DNA of 64,000 nucleotides. Source: Lewinellaceae bacterium. Lineage in GTDB: Bacteria > Bacteroidota > Bacteroidia > Chitinophagales > Saprospiraceae. This document shows positions 9,149-16,984 of the stretch, in pieces; the first letter of the stretch is position 1; every line of letters begins with the position of its first letter. The DNA lies in assembly GCA_020636215.1 (NCBI GenBank), contig JACJYG010000004.1, forward strand, positions 868,001 to 932,000, written 5' to 3'. A program made the translations under genes and the position numbers. Under the pieces are notes generated by a model. The model was not told where the DNA came from. It ran no database searches and worked only from the letters and a program-made list of their open reading frames with translations.

Positions 9149-11074
9149 ATGCGACACATTGCCCTTTTAATCCCCCTCCTCTTCTTCTACCTGTCCAGCC
9201 TGGCCCAGCAGCCCTTCGTTTGTCGGGGCAATTTCTATCTGGTGATCACCCCGCAGAACTCCAGTTCGCTCTACGAAGTCACCATAGACGCCACCACTGG
9301 TAATGTCGTCTTCCAGGACCTGCCCGCCTCCGGTATGGGCTTCACCCTCAACGGCATTGGCTACCGCTCTGTCGACAATTTCATTTACGGAGTAGACCAT
9401 CTCAGCGGGGCCCTGTACCGCATCGATGGCAATGGCGCCGCCACCTTTCTGGCCAATCCTACCTCTTCCAACCCTTCCTATTCCTATCCTGCCGGCGATG
9501 TCAGTCCTGATGGCAAATACCTGGTGGTTATGTCGGTAGCCAATAACCGGAATGCCGCTTTGCTGAAAATAGACCTGGAATCTTCCAGTTTCAGCTCGCA
9601 GTCCATCAGCGTATCAGGCGTCAGCACCTTGTGTTATGACATTTCCTTTGACCCCCTCGATGGCACGCTCTACGGCTGGGACAGCGGCGGAAATCGCCTG
9701 GTGGTCATCGACCCGAATACTGGTAACATCAGCGCTCCTTATGCCAGCAGCGCCAATACCGGGACTTTGGGGTCCTTCTTTGTAGACGCCTTTGGCAATC
9801 TCTATGGCTACGGGCAACAATCAGCAGGAGGCACACAGAATACGCTCTTTCAGTTTGACAAAGCTACCGGACAGGCCACCATCCTGACCACCGGCCCCGC
9901 CGCGGGGCGCACCGACGGTTGCTCCTGCCCCTACACCATCGAAATGATCAAACGGGTGGACCCGCTCGTGGCGGTACCCTGCACGGAGCTCACCTATGAT
10001 TTTGAGATCGCCAACTCTTCAGGCCGGACACAGGAGGGCATTACCTTCGAAGATGTGTTCCCGCCGGATTTCCGCATCCTCGACATCGATAACCCACTGG
10101 GCGGTACGATAACGGGCGGGCTAGGCGCCAATACCCTGCGCATCGATGACATGAGCATCCCCCCGGGCATCCATGTGATCCGGGTTGTGGTGGAAGTGTT
10201 ACCCAATGCGCTGGGAACCTATAAAAACCAGGCCAGCCTCAGCGGCTTGCCGGAGGAGTTGGGAGAGATGGCCCTATCTGACAATCCGCTAACGGTGATA
10301 CAGGAGGATTCTACAGTAGTACGCATCGATCCGCTGGAGATAGACTTTAGTTCGGTGCAGCGAACCTTCTGCAGCGGCCAACAGATCGTATTGGACCCGT
10401 CTATACATGGGGTCAACTACCTTTGGAGCGACGGCTCTACCGAGGCCACTTTCACCATTACGGAAGAAGGAACCTATGCGGTGACCGTCAGCAGCGGCTG
10501 CGATACGGCCATCGAAACCATTACCGTCACCGAACAGGAAACCGCGGTAGAACTGGGCCCCGACCTGGAGTTATACCTGGGAGATAGCGTGCTGTTATGG
10601 CCGGATCTCATCGGGCCGGAACCTTTTAGTTATCAATGGAGTGGCAGTGAGGGCCAACCTTCCTGCGTCACCTGCCCGGTTCCGGAAGTGCGCCCGTTGA
10701 AAGACGGGATGTATTACCTCTCGGTGCGCGCCGCCAACGGCTGCACCGCTATCGATTCGGTATTCATCAAAGTGATCCGGGACCTGAATGTATACATCCC
10801 CAATGCCTTCAGCCCCAACGATGACGGCCGAAACGACCGTTTCTATCCGAATAGCCGCCGGCCGCAACTCCTGCACACTTTTCAGATTTTCTCCCGATGG
10901 GGCGAGCTGGTCTTCGACGGCAGCGGCGGCTGGACTAACGATAGCAGCAATGGCTGGGACGGAACTTTTGAGGGCAAACCGATGAACCCAGGGGTATTTA
11001 CTTATCTGATCGTGGTGGAGTTTCTGGATGGGGAGAAGGTGGCGTTCAGTGGGGATGTGCATTTGGTAAGGTAG
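9149..11074 (+). CDS. Secreted adhesin-like protein with type B T9SS C-terminal domain
   Basis: 641 residues. A signal peptide (residues 1-20, ending LAQQ) is followed by a beta-propeller-like region of repeated blades (DPLDGTLYGWD, DAFGNLYGYGQ). Next come a DUF11-type beta-sandwich (residues about 270-360), a PKD/Ig-like segment (TFCSGQQIVLDPS) and the gliding-motility-associated C-terminal domain beginning YIPNAFSPNDDGRNDRF. That last domain is the type B sorting signal of the type IX secretion system. The protein is therefore predicted to be exported through T9SS and attached to or released from the cell surface. Ligand unknown. Confidence 0.88.
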   Translation: MRHIALLIPLLFFYLSSLAQQPFVCRGNFYLVITPQNSSSLYEVTIDATTGNVVFQDLPASGMGFTLNGIGYRSVDNFIYGVDHLSGALYRIDGNGAATFLANPTSSNPSYSYPAGDVSPDGKYLVVMSVANNRNAALLKIDLESSSFSSQSISVSGVSTLCYDISFDPLDGTLYGWDSGGNRLVVIDPNTGNISAPYASSANTGTLGSFFVDAFGNLYGYGQQSAGGTQNTLFQFDKATGQATILTTGPAAGRTDGCSCPYTIEMIKRVDPLVAVPCTELTYDFEIANSSGRTQEGITFEDVFPPDFRILDIDNPLGGTITGGLGANTLRIDDMSIPPGIHVIRVVVEVLPNALGTYKNQASLSGLPEELGEMALSDNPLTVIQEDSTVVRIDPLEIDFSSVQRTFCSGQQIVLDPSIHGVNYLWSDGSTEATFTITEEGTYAVTVSSGCDTAIETITVTEQETAVELGPDLELYLGDSVLLWPDLIGPEPFSYQWSGSEGQPSCVTCPVPEVRPLKDGMYYLSVRAANGCTAIDSVFIKVIRDLNVYIPNAFSPNDDGRNDRFYPNSRRPQLLHTFQIFSRWGELVFDGSGGWTNDSSNGWDGTFEGKPMNPGVFTYLIVVEFLDGEKVAFSGDVHLVR

Positions 11075-11091
11075 GAATAAATGCCTGAAGG

Positions 11092-11139
11092 AAACTTCCG
11101 AAGTTATCTACATTCTGCCCGGGCATACTTCGGAAGTTT
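11092..11139 (+). terminator. Hairpin after the 9149 gene
   Basis: AAACTTCCGAAGT (11092-11104) pairs perfectly with ACTTCGGAAGTTT (11127-11139) across a 22-base loop that itself holds the palindrome TGCCCGGGCA. It starts 18 bases past the stop. No strong T-run follows, so it could be a processing or stability hairpin. Confidence 0.5.
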
Positions 11140-11162
11140 AGCCGCTTAGCGCCCCATTTTTT

Positions 11163-11239
11163 CATTCTTGCATTTCCGCATTCTTGCATTCCCGCATTCT
11201 TGCATTCTTGCATTTCCGCATTCCCGCATTCCCGCATTC
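11163..11239. repeat. 8-bp minisatellite (GCATTCYY)n
   Basis: About nine and a half tandem 8-bp units GCATTCTT/GCATTTCC/GCATTCCC fill the space between convergent genes and touch the stop codon of the Crp/Fnr gene. On the minus strand the unit reads GAATGCGG, the same unit as the array at 16726-16833. Confidence 0.9.
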
Positions 11240-11930
11240 ACCCCGCTGCCGCTTTAGCCAAGCTTTCCATATCCCGGATGAGCAGCCGTTTCCTGTTGAA
11301 GGTAATGATATTGGCATTGCGCAGTTCGTTGAGCACGGTCGTGACCGTTTGGCGGGAGGTGGCGGTTAGGTTGGCAATCTCCTGGTGGGTAATGAACTTG
11401 CGGACCAGCATCTCGTAGCCGACGCGCTGGCCTTTTTTCTCTCCTAGTTCGTGCAGAAATTCAATGATACGGGTGCGGGAATCTTTGAAAACCAGGGACT
11501 CCAGGCGCTGCTCCATTTCCAGCATGCGGGAGCCCATGATCTTCATCAGGAAGAGGCTGAGGGCATTGTGGTCACGCATCATGTTTTTCATGTCCTGGAC
11601 CGACATCACGCAGACCACGGTGTCTTCCATAGCGTAAGTAAAATCCCGGCGTTTATCTTCCCCGATCAGGGACAACTCGCCGAACACCTCGCCCGGGCCA
11701 AGAATGGCTTTGGTTATCTCTTTACCGGAATCACCATAGGTTCCGATTTTCACCCGGCCTTCCGTGAGAAAGTAGATCTTGTCGGCATGTTCATTTGGCA
11801 GGTAAATGTAGTCCCCTTTTTTATAATGCTTATGGACGTGCTGGTCCATATCCCCCCGCCCAATCTTTTTCGGGCAGAAGATGCCGTTGACGTCGATATT
11901 TTCCAGATACCAAAGGGACTGATCCGTCAT
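11238..11930 (-). CDS. Crp/Fnr family transcriptional regulator
   Basis: 230 residues. An N-terminal cyclic-nucleotide-binding fold (residues 25-140, GPGEVFGELSLIGEDKRRD) is followed by a long dimerisation helix and a winged helix-turn-helix with the recognition segment ATSRQTVTTVLNELR. Bacteroidota proteins of this type often respond to redox or unknown effectors rather than cAMP. There is no Fnr-like N-terminal cysteine cluster; only isolated cysteines are present, so an Fe-S sensor is unlikely. It is a single-gene unit with its 3' end against the 8-bp minisatellite. The target genes cannot be read from the sequence. Confidence 0.9.
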   Translation of the reverse strand: MTDQSLWYLENIDVNGIFCPKKIGRGDMDQHVHKHYKKGDYIYLPNEHADKIYFLTEGRVKIGTYGDSGKEITKAILGPGEVFGELSLIGEDKRRDFTYAMEDTVVCVMSVQDMKNMMRDHNALSLFLMKIMGSRMLEMEQRLESLVFKDSRTRIIEFLHELGEKKGQRVGYEMLVRKFITHQEIANLTATSRQTVTTVLNELRNANIITFNRKRLLIRDMESLAKAAAG

Positions 11931-12101
11931 GAATTTATTTTTTGAGTCTCTAATCAGGAAACATCCAACTGCACAGGAGGTTTTGGACTATACAATAATA
12001 CTGGTTCGAACTGTCCTGGAGCATACACTTTGGTGTTGGCGTCCGGGGATATGGAGGTTCCGCTATAACAGCCTACTGAATACTGCATACTGGCAACTGG
12101 A

Positions 12102-13898
12102 CTACTCATCCGGCCGCAAGTCGAATCGTTGCTGGATTTCCTGGATGAGGGGGTTGGTTTCCCGCATGGCCAGGTATTTATCCTTGCTGTTAAGGATGCG
12201 CTTCGGCTTTGGGGCTTCGGGAGCTTTGCTTTTGTCAATTTCTATAAACAGGCTAAGCTGGGGCACTTTTAGTTCGACCCGGAGGTGCTCCATGAGGGCT
12301 GTTTCCTGCCGGATCGTATTTTCCGCCAGAGCGGAGGTCACCTTAGCCGTCAGTTTTTTACCGTCCACCGCCAGTTCGGCGTTGCGCAGGATCACCTTGG
12401 CCGATTCTTGTTCCATGGCTTCGGCGTATCCATCCCAGGCGGCTTGCACTTGATCCAGGGTTAGTTCCGCTGTTTCCTGGCCTTCGAACTGTGCGACTTC
12501 GGCCTTTACTTCCGCCATCATCGCCTTCAGGTCGATACGGGGCGCTTCGTGTTTGTTCAATTTTTTCACCTTCACCGGTTCCTGTTTTGGAGCTGGCGGC
12601 AGCGGTTCAGGAGTAAGAACTCCTTTATTTTCCGGAGGCGCGGGAGCGGGTTGCGGGAGTTCCGGTGCGGGGTTATCTGGTTCCTCGGCAGGTTCTTCGG
12701 CAGCCGAAGGGCTTGTTATATGGGGTAGCGAGGCCTTTTCGCTCAGGTCAGCCGTTTTTTTTTCCGGCAATGGCGCCGGCGCCCCGTTATCTGTTGACTG
12801 GAAAGCACGGTTGATATACGTCATTTTCAACAGAGCCATCTCAACGTGCAGGCGTTTGTTGCGCGCCAGTTTGTAAGTGACGTCGCAGTCGTTGGCCAGG
12901 TTGAGGGCGGTGAGCAGGAGGCGGGAGGGTATCAGCCGGGCCTGTTGCCGGTAGCGCTCGCGCAGGCCTTCGCTCACTTCCAGCAACTGCAAAGTCGCCT
13001 CATCTTTACAAACCAGCAGATTGCGCAGGTGTTCGGCCAGGCCATTGATAAAAAGGTCGGGTTCAAAACCGCGGCGTTGGACGTCATCGAAAAGCAAGAG
13101 CACCTTAGAGGAATCCTCCAGCAGCATCGCCTCCACCATCTGGAAGAAAAAATCGTAATCCAGGACGTTGAGGTTGGTGATCACATCCTCATAGGTGATC
13201 TTCTTTCCGGAGAAGGCCACGATGCGGTCGAAAATAGATAAAGCGTCGCGCAGAGCGCCATCGGCTTTCTGGCCGATGATGTGCAGCGCGTCCTTATCGG
13301 CCTCGATGCCTTCCTGTTCGCAGATATCCTGCAGGTGTTTGACCATATCGGGCACCTGTATCCGGCGAAAATCGAATATCTGACAGCGCGACAGGATGGT
13401 GGGTATGATCTTGTGTTTCTCGGTAGTGGCCAGGATGAAGATGGCGTAGGGCGGCGGTTCTTCCAGTGTTTTCAAAAAAGCGTTGAAGGCCTGCTGGGAG
13501 AGCATGTGCACCTCGTCGATGATGAACACTTTGTACTTCCCCTGCTGGGGTTGAAAGCGCACCTGTTCGATCAAGGCGCGGATGTGTTCGACGCTGTTGT
13601 TGGAGGCGGCGTCCAGTTCCGTGATATTGAAGGAGGCGTTGCCATTGAAGGCTTTGCAGGAGTCGCACTCGTTGCAGGCTTCGAAATCGGGGGTGATATT
13701 CTGACAGTTGAGCACTTTGGCCAGAATGCGGGCGCAGGTGGTCTTGCCCACCCCGCGCGGCCCACAGAACAGGAAGGCATGCGCCAGGTGGTCGCTCTGC
13801 AGGGCGTTCTTCAGGGTCTGGGACACGTGCTCCTGCCCGACAACTTCCTCGAACCGGCTGGGCCGGTATTTTCGTGCGGATACTACGAAATTGCTCAT
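12102..13898 (-). CDS. dnaX: DNA polymerase III subunits gamma and tau
   Basis: Clamp-loader ATPase, 598 residues from the ATG at 13898 (starting MSNFVVSARKYRP); an in-frame start 13 codons upstream would run through the palindrome and is not favoured. Domains: P-loop GPRGVGKTTCARIL, zinc-binding CNECDSCKAF, Walker B IIDEVHMLS, sensor I ATTEKHKI, collar domain ending about residue 370 (HVEMALLKM). A Pro/Glu-rich linker (385-450) and a tau-specific C-terminal region follow. Directly after the collar the coding strand has nine A residues with close stops in both other frames, described separately. The gene is preceded by a perfect 15-bp hairpin. Confidence 0.96.
   Translation of the reverse strand: MSNFVVSARKYRPSRFEEVVGQEHVSQTLKNALQSDHLAHAFLFCGPRGVGKTTCARILAKVLNCQNITPDFEACNECDSCKAFNGNASFNITELDAASNNSVEHIRALIEQVRFQPQQGKYKVFIIDEVHMLSQQAFNAFLKTLEEPPPYAIFILATTEKHKIIPTILSRCQIFDFRRIQVPDMVKHLQDICEQEGIEADKDALHIIGQKADGALRDALSIFDRIVAFSGKKITYEDVITNLNVLDYDFFFQMVEAMLLEDSSKVLLLFDDVQRRGFEPDLFINGLAEHLRNLLVCKDEATLQLLEVSEGLRERYRQQARLIPSRLLLTALNLANDCDVTYKLARNKRLHVEMALLKMTYINRAFQSTDNGAPAPLPEKKTADLSEKASLPHITSPSAAEEPAEEPDNPAPELPQPAPAPPENKGVLTPEPLPPAPKQEPVKVKKLNKHEAPRIDLKAMMAEVKAEVAQFEGQETAELTLDQVQAAWDGYAEAMEQESAKVILRNAELAVDGKKLTAKVTSALAENTIRQETALMEHLRVELKVPQLSLFIEIDKSKAPEAPKPKRILNSKDKYLAMRETNPLIQEIQQRFDLRPDE
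12755..12763 (-). promoter_or_regulatory. A9 slippery tract inside dnaX
   Basis: The coding strand reads GAA AAA AAA ACG at codons 379-382. One added A, or a -1 ribosomal shift, gives GAA AAA AAA AAC GGC TGA. One lost A gives GAA AAA AAA CGG CTG ACC TGA. Either way the product stops at about residue 383-384, just past the collar domain, which would be a gamma-like protein. GCCG and CGGC flank the A-rich core and can pair across it. Thermus thermophilus dnaX is known to make gamma by slippage on an A9 run, and E. coli by frameshifting on an A-rich heptamer. Use here is inference. Confidence 0.65.
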
Positions 13899-13911
13899 TT
13901 TAAGAAGCTGT

Positions 13912-13945
13912 GCCGGACGGTGCTTTCGTGAAAGCACCGTCCGGC
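13912..13945. terminator. Perfect 15-bp hairpin between the 13999 gene and dnaX
   Basis: GCCGGACGGTGCTTT (13912-13926), loop CGTG, AAAGCACCGTCCGGC (13931-13945). It lies 14 bases upstream of the dnaX ATG and 54 bases after the stop of the secreted-protein gene at 13999. No T-run follows on the minus strand, so it may be a terminator for the upstream gene or a structure in the dnaX leader. Confidence 0.6.
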
Positions 13946-13998
13946 CATGAGTTATTCAGTGAATCCAAAGATACGAAAATTCGGTGGGGGCCACAGTA

Positions 13999-14811
13999 CT
14001 AATCTTTTGAATTCATCACATCTATCCTCACCTCAGCCCGTATTAAATTGGCAGCGGCTTCAGTCTCCGCATACATTTTTTGGATGTCTTTTCCGGCATG
14101 AACTTTTTCAAAATAGGGCGTAGGATCCCCCTGGCTCAGGTACTGCGCCATATTGGTGTACAAATCTACGGTAGCATCGTGATACGTATCGGCGCTGCCA
14201 TATGGCAATTCTTTGCGAAGCAATACCCATCCTCTCATTTGGCCATCCTTCCTTCGGGCATCGTGGACGGGTTTCCAGATGTCTCTTTCCACCCGGAGAT
14301 GATCCTGCCGGCCGCCGCCTTCTGGAAAATCAAAGTAGTTAAAGACCATGATTTTGATATCCCTGAGATCTTCATCCATCACTTGGTCGACACGCGACCA
14401 AACCTCAGATTTAACTAGTGTCCTGAACTCCGTGGTGCGATTGACCAGCGCCCTCTCTTCTGCTGTCAGAATGCTTTCCAGGCCGGGCATTTCCCAGTTT
14501 TCGATATAGTTAGCCAGTTGTTTTTCACCGGTTAGGTTGATGCGGGTCACGTAGTTGTATTCCTCATTGGCGCCCGAGGGGTACGCCACTGCGACGAGAG
14601 ACCAGTAGTCATACTTTCCCGCCTTGATATTGGCCTGATGGATCTTTTTCCAGGCTGCTTCCAGTTTCAGGTAGTCATCGTGTTTGCCTGGCTCCACTTT
14701 CATGTAGTCTATAGCGTAGTAGCGTTGTGCTTCATCCCCTTGGGCCATGAGAGAATTGCTGGCCAGGCAAAACAGTATTGCCAAGAGGAAGGATTGGATT
14801 AAATTTTTCAT
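13999..14811 (-). CDS. Secreted protein of unknown function
   Basis: 270 residues with a signal peptide (LLAILFCLASNSLMAQ). No catalytic motif is recognised. The body is alpha/beta with several Trp-Lys and Tyr-rich segments (VEPGKHDDYLKLEAAWKKI, WKPVHDARRKDG). The first of these resembles the start of dimeric alpha-beta barrel (NIPSNAP/ABM-like) domains, and a second similar segment occurs after residue 150, so a tandem ferredoxin-like fold is possible. Probably periplasmic. It is a single gene, divergent from nadE across a 230-base gap. Confidence 0.7.
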   Translation of the reverse strand: MKNLIQSFLLAILFCLASNSLMAQGDEAQRYYAIDYMKVEPGKHDDYLKLEAAWKKIHQANIKAGKYDYWSLVAVAYPSGANEEYNYVTRINLTGEKQLANYIENWEMPGLESILTAEERALVNRTTEFRTLVKSEVWSRVDQVMDEDLRDIKIMVFNYFDFPEGGGRQDHLRVERDIWKPVHDARRKDGQMRGWVLLRKELPYGSADTYHDATVDLYTNMAQYLSQGDPTPYFEKVHAGKDIQKMYAETEAAANLIRAEVRIDVMNSKD

Positions 14812-14982
14812 AATGATAGGATTTAGGTTTAAAGTGATTTAATTGATTTTTTCCAGTAGGATCTTTCTGGCAGTACAAAGTTGGAGGAGGTACAGGTAAA
14901 ATGCCTGCACACATCATGCAAAAAGCTGGACAGAATTTGCATAATCAAAAAAATCAATGGCAGCTCTTCCTTAAAAGCTTAG

Positions 14983-15014
14983 TTTGACTTTTAAACTAAC
15001 CTAAGCTATCTTTG
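14983..15014 (+). promoter_or_regulatory. Bacteroidota-type promoter of nadE
   Basis: TTTG (14983-14986), a 20-base spacer, then TATCTTTG (15007-15014), an exact match to TAnnTTTG. The start codon follows 27 bases later, leaving a leader of about 20 bases. This is the clearest promoter in the window. Confidence 0.75.
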
Positions 15015-15041
15015 TGGCTCCAAAAATAAGATCCACCCTGT

Positions 15042-16679
15042 ATGAAAATAGCCATTGCCCAACTCAACTTCCACATCGGCAATTTCGAAGGCAACCTGAG
15101 TAAAATGCTACAGGCGGTAGAAACGGCCAAAACCCAGGGCGCCGATCTCGTTTGCTTTAGCGAGCTGGCCACCGTAGGCTACCCCCCGCGCGACTTCCTG
15201 GAATTCGAGGACTTTATCGAACTGGCCGAGCATTCCGTGCAGGAATTGGCCAAAGCAGCAAAGGGCATCGCCATTGTGGTGGGCTCGCCAACCAAAAACC
15301 CGGTCATAGAGGGCAAGGACCTCTACAATTCGGCTTACTTCCTGGCCGATGGCCGAGTGCAGCAAATGCAACACAAAACCCTGCTGCCCACCTACGACAT
15401 CTTTGATGAGTACCGCTATTTCGAGCCGGCCAATGAATGGCGGGTGGTGGAGTATCAAGGCAAGCGCATTGCCCTCACCGTATGCGAAGACATCTGGAAC
15501 ATCGGCAATGAAAACCCGCTCTACACCGTCTGTCCGTTGGATGAGCTGGTTCCCCAAAAGCCGGATTTCATCCTCAACCTTTCTGCTTCTCCCTTCAGTT
15601 ACAAGCAGGCCAACACGCGCATCCACACCGTAAAGGCCAATGTGCAGCGCTACGGCATCCCCATGTTCTACGTCAACCACTGCGGCGCACAAACGGAGCT
15701 GATCTTCGACGGCGGCTCCCTCGTAGTGTCCCCTGATGGCAAGGTATTCGATGAACTCCCCTACTTCGAGGAGTGTATCCGCACTTATGAATTGGAAGCG
15801 GTGGTAAAAGGCGGCCGCGAAAACGAGCAGCCCAAGGAAAAGATGACGCTGATCCACGACGCCCTGTTGCTCGGCATCCGCGACTACTTCCGCAAGCTGG
15901 GCTTCAAGCGCGCCATACTAGGCTTGTCGGGAGGCATCGATTCGGCGGTGGTGGCGGTGCTGGCCGCCCGCGCTCTTGGGCCCGACAATGTACGGGTGGT
16001 GCTCATGCCTTCGCAGTTCTCTTCGGACCACTCTATTCATGACGCCAGAAAGCTGGCGGAGAATCTGGGCACACAATACGACATCATCCCCATCGAAGGC
16101 ATATACCAATCCTATATCGAAGCACTGAAGCCCCACTTCTGGTCGCAGCCCTTCAATATCGCCGAGGAGAACCTGCAGGCCCGCGCCCGCGGCAACCTCC
16201 TGATGGCCTTGTCCAATAAGTTCGGTAATATCCTGCTCAACACTTCCAACAAGAGCGAAGTAGCCGTAGGCTATGGCACCCTTTATGGCGACATGTGCGG
16301 CGGCCTGTCGGTTATCGGTGACCTTTACAAAACCGAGGTATTCGCCCTGGCGAGGTATATGAATAAAGACGGCGAGCTAATCCCGGAAAATATCATAACC
16401 AAACCGCCCTCCGCCGAGTTGCGGCCCAACCAGAAAGACAGCGACAGCCTGCCCGAGTACGAGGCCCTCGACGAGATCCTCTACGAATATATCGAAGGCC
16501 GCTTCAGCCCGCAGGATATCATCGAGCGGGGCTATGACGAAAAGCTGGTGCGCCGGGTACTGCGCCTGGTCAATATCAATGAGTTCAAACGCCACCAGAT
16601 GGCTCCTGTGCTGCGGGTCTCGGAAAAGGCATTCGGTATGGGGAGGCGGATGCCCATCGTTGGAAAGTATCTGGCGTAA
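15042..16679 (+). CDS. nadE: Glutamine-dependent NAD+ synthetase
   Basis: Makes NAD+ from nicotinate adenine dinucleotide with ATP and glutamine-derived ammonia. 545 residues in two domains. Residues 1-250 are a nitrilase-type glutaminase, with Glu in CFSELATVGYPP, Lys in KTLLPTYDIFDE and Cys in TVCEDIWN. Residues 265-545 are the synthetase with the PP-loop LGLSGGIDSAVVAVLA and the motif NTSNKSEVAVGYGTLYGD. Full length for the family. It has its own promoter and is followed by the 8-bp minisatellite. Confidence 0.96.
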   Translation: MKIAIAQLNFHIGNFEGNLSKMLQAVETAKTQGADLVCFSELATVGYPPRDFLEFEDFIELAEHSVQELAKAAKGIAIVVGSPTKNPVIEGKDLYNSAYFLADGRVQQMQHKTLLPTYDIFDEYRYFEPANEWRVVEYQGKRIALTVCEDIWNIGNENPLYTVCPLDELVPQKPDFILNLSASPFSYKQANTRIHTVKANVQRYGIPMFYVNHCGAQTELIFDGGSLVVSPDGKVFDELPYFEECIRTYELEAVVKGGRENEQPKEKMTLIHDALLLGIRDYFRKLGFKRAILGLSGGIDSAVVAVLAARALGPDNVRVVLMPSQFSSDHSIHDARKLAENLGTQYDIIPIEGIYQSYIEALKPHFWSQPFNIAEENLQARARGNLLMALSNKFGNILLNTSNKSEVAVGYGTLYGDMCGGLSVIGDLYKTEVFALARYMNKDGELIPENIITKPPSAELRPNQKDSDSLPEYEALDEILYEYIEGRFSPQDIIERGYDEKLVRRVLRLVNINEFKRHQMAPVLRVSEKAFGMGRRMPIVGKYLA

Positions 16680-16725
16680 AGCAGTGCGCAGTTGAAAAGG
16701 TGCACCGCAGGCGTGCCTGGAATTG

Positions 16726-16833
16726 AAATGCGAGAATGCGAGAATGCGGGAATGCGGGAATGCGGGAATGCGAGAATGCGGGAATGCGGGAATGCGAGAA
16801 TGCGGGAATGTGAGAATGCGAGAATGCGTAAAT
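16726..16833. repeat. 8-bp minisatellite (GAATGCGG)n
   Basis: About thirteen tandem units GAATGCGR with occasional GAATGTGA fill the first part of the 305-base convergent gap 16680-16984. The rest of the gap shows no gene. The same unit in the opposite orientation occurs at 11163-11239. Short frames read through it (such as Met-Arg-Glu-Cys repeats) are artefacts. Confidence 0.9.
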
Positions 16834-16984
16834 GGAGGCTATCTCACATTTACGCATTCTTGTATCCAAGCAGTTAGAAAATCTGAACTAGTTATATTCG
16901 ATGCTCCCTGGGTTTTTAGTTTATATCACCCGAAGAAGCGCCTCTAACCATTCAACAATAAGCCATTCAGCCATTCTCCCCCCA

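Noticed and set aside
11163..11239. Possible CRISPR array
   Set aside because: The units are 8 bp and contiguous with no spacers. No cas gene is present. The same applies to 16726, 31240, 39994 and 57813.
12001..12030. GGTTCGAA-like T-arm of a tRNA
   Set aside because: No acceptor stem or anticodon arm can be built around it. No tRNA was found elsewhere in the window.
16585..16947. Short frames with Met-Arg-Glu-Cys-type repeats on both strands
   Set aside because: Produced by the 8-bp minisatellite; every frame in such an array stays open.
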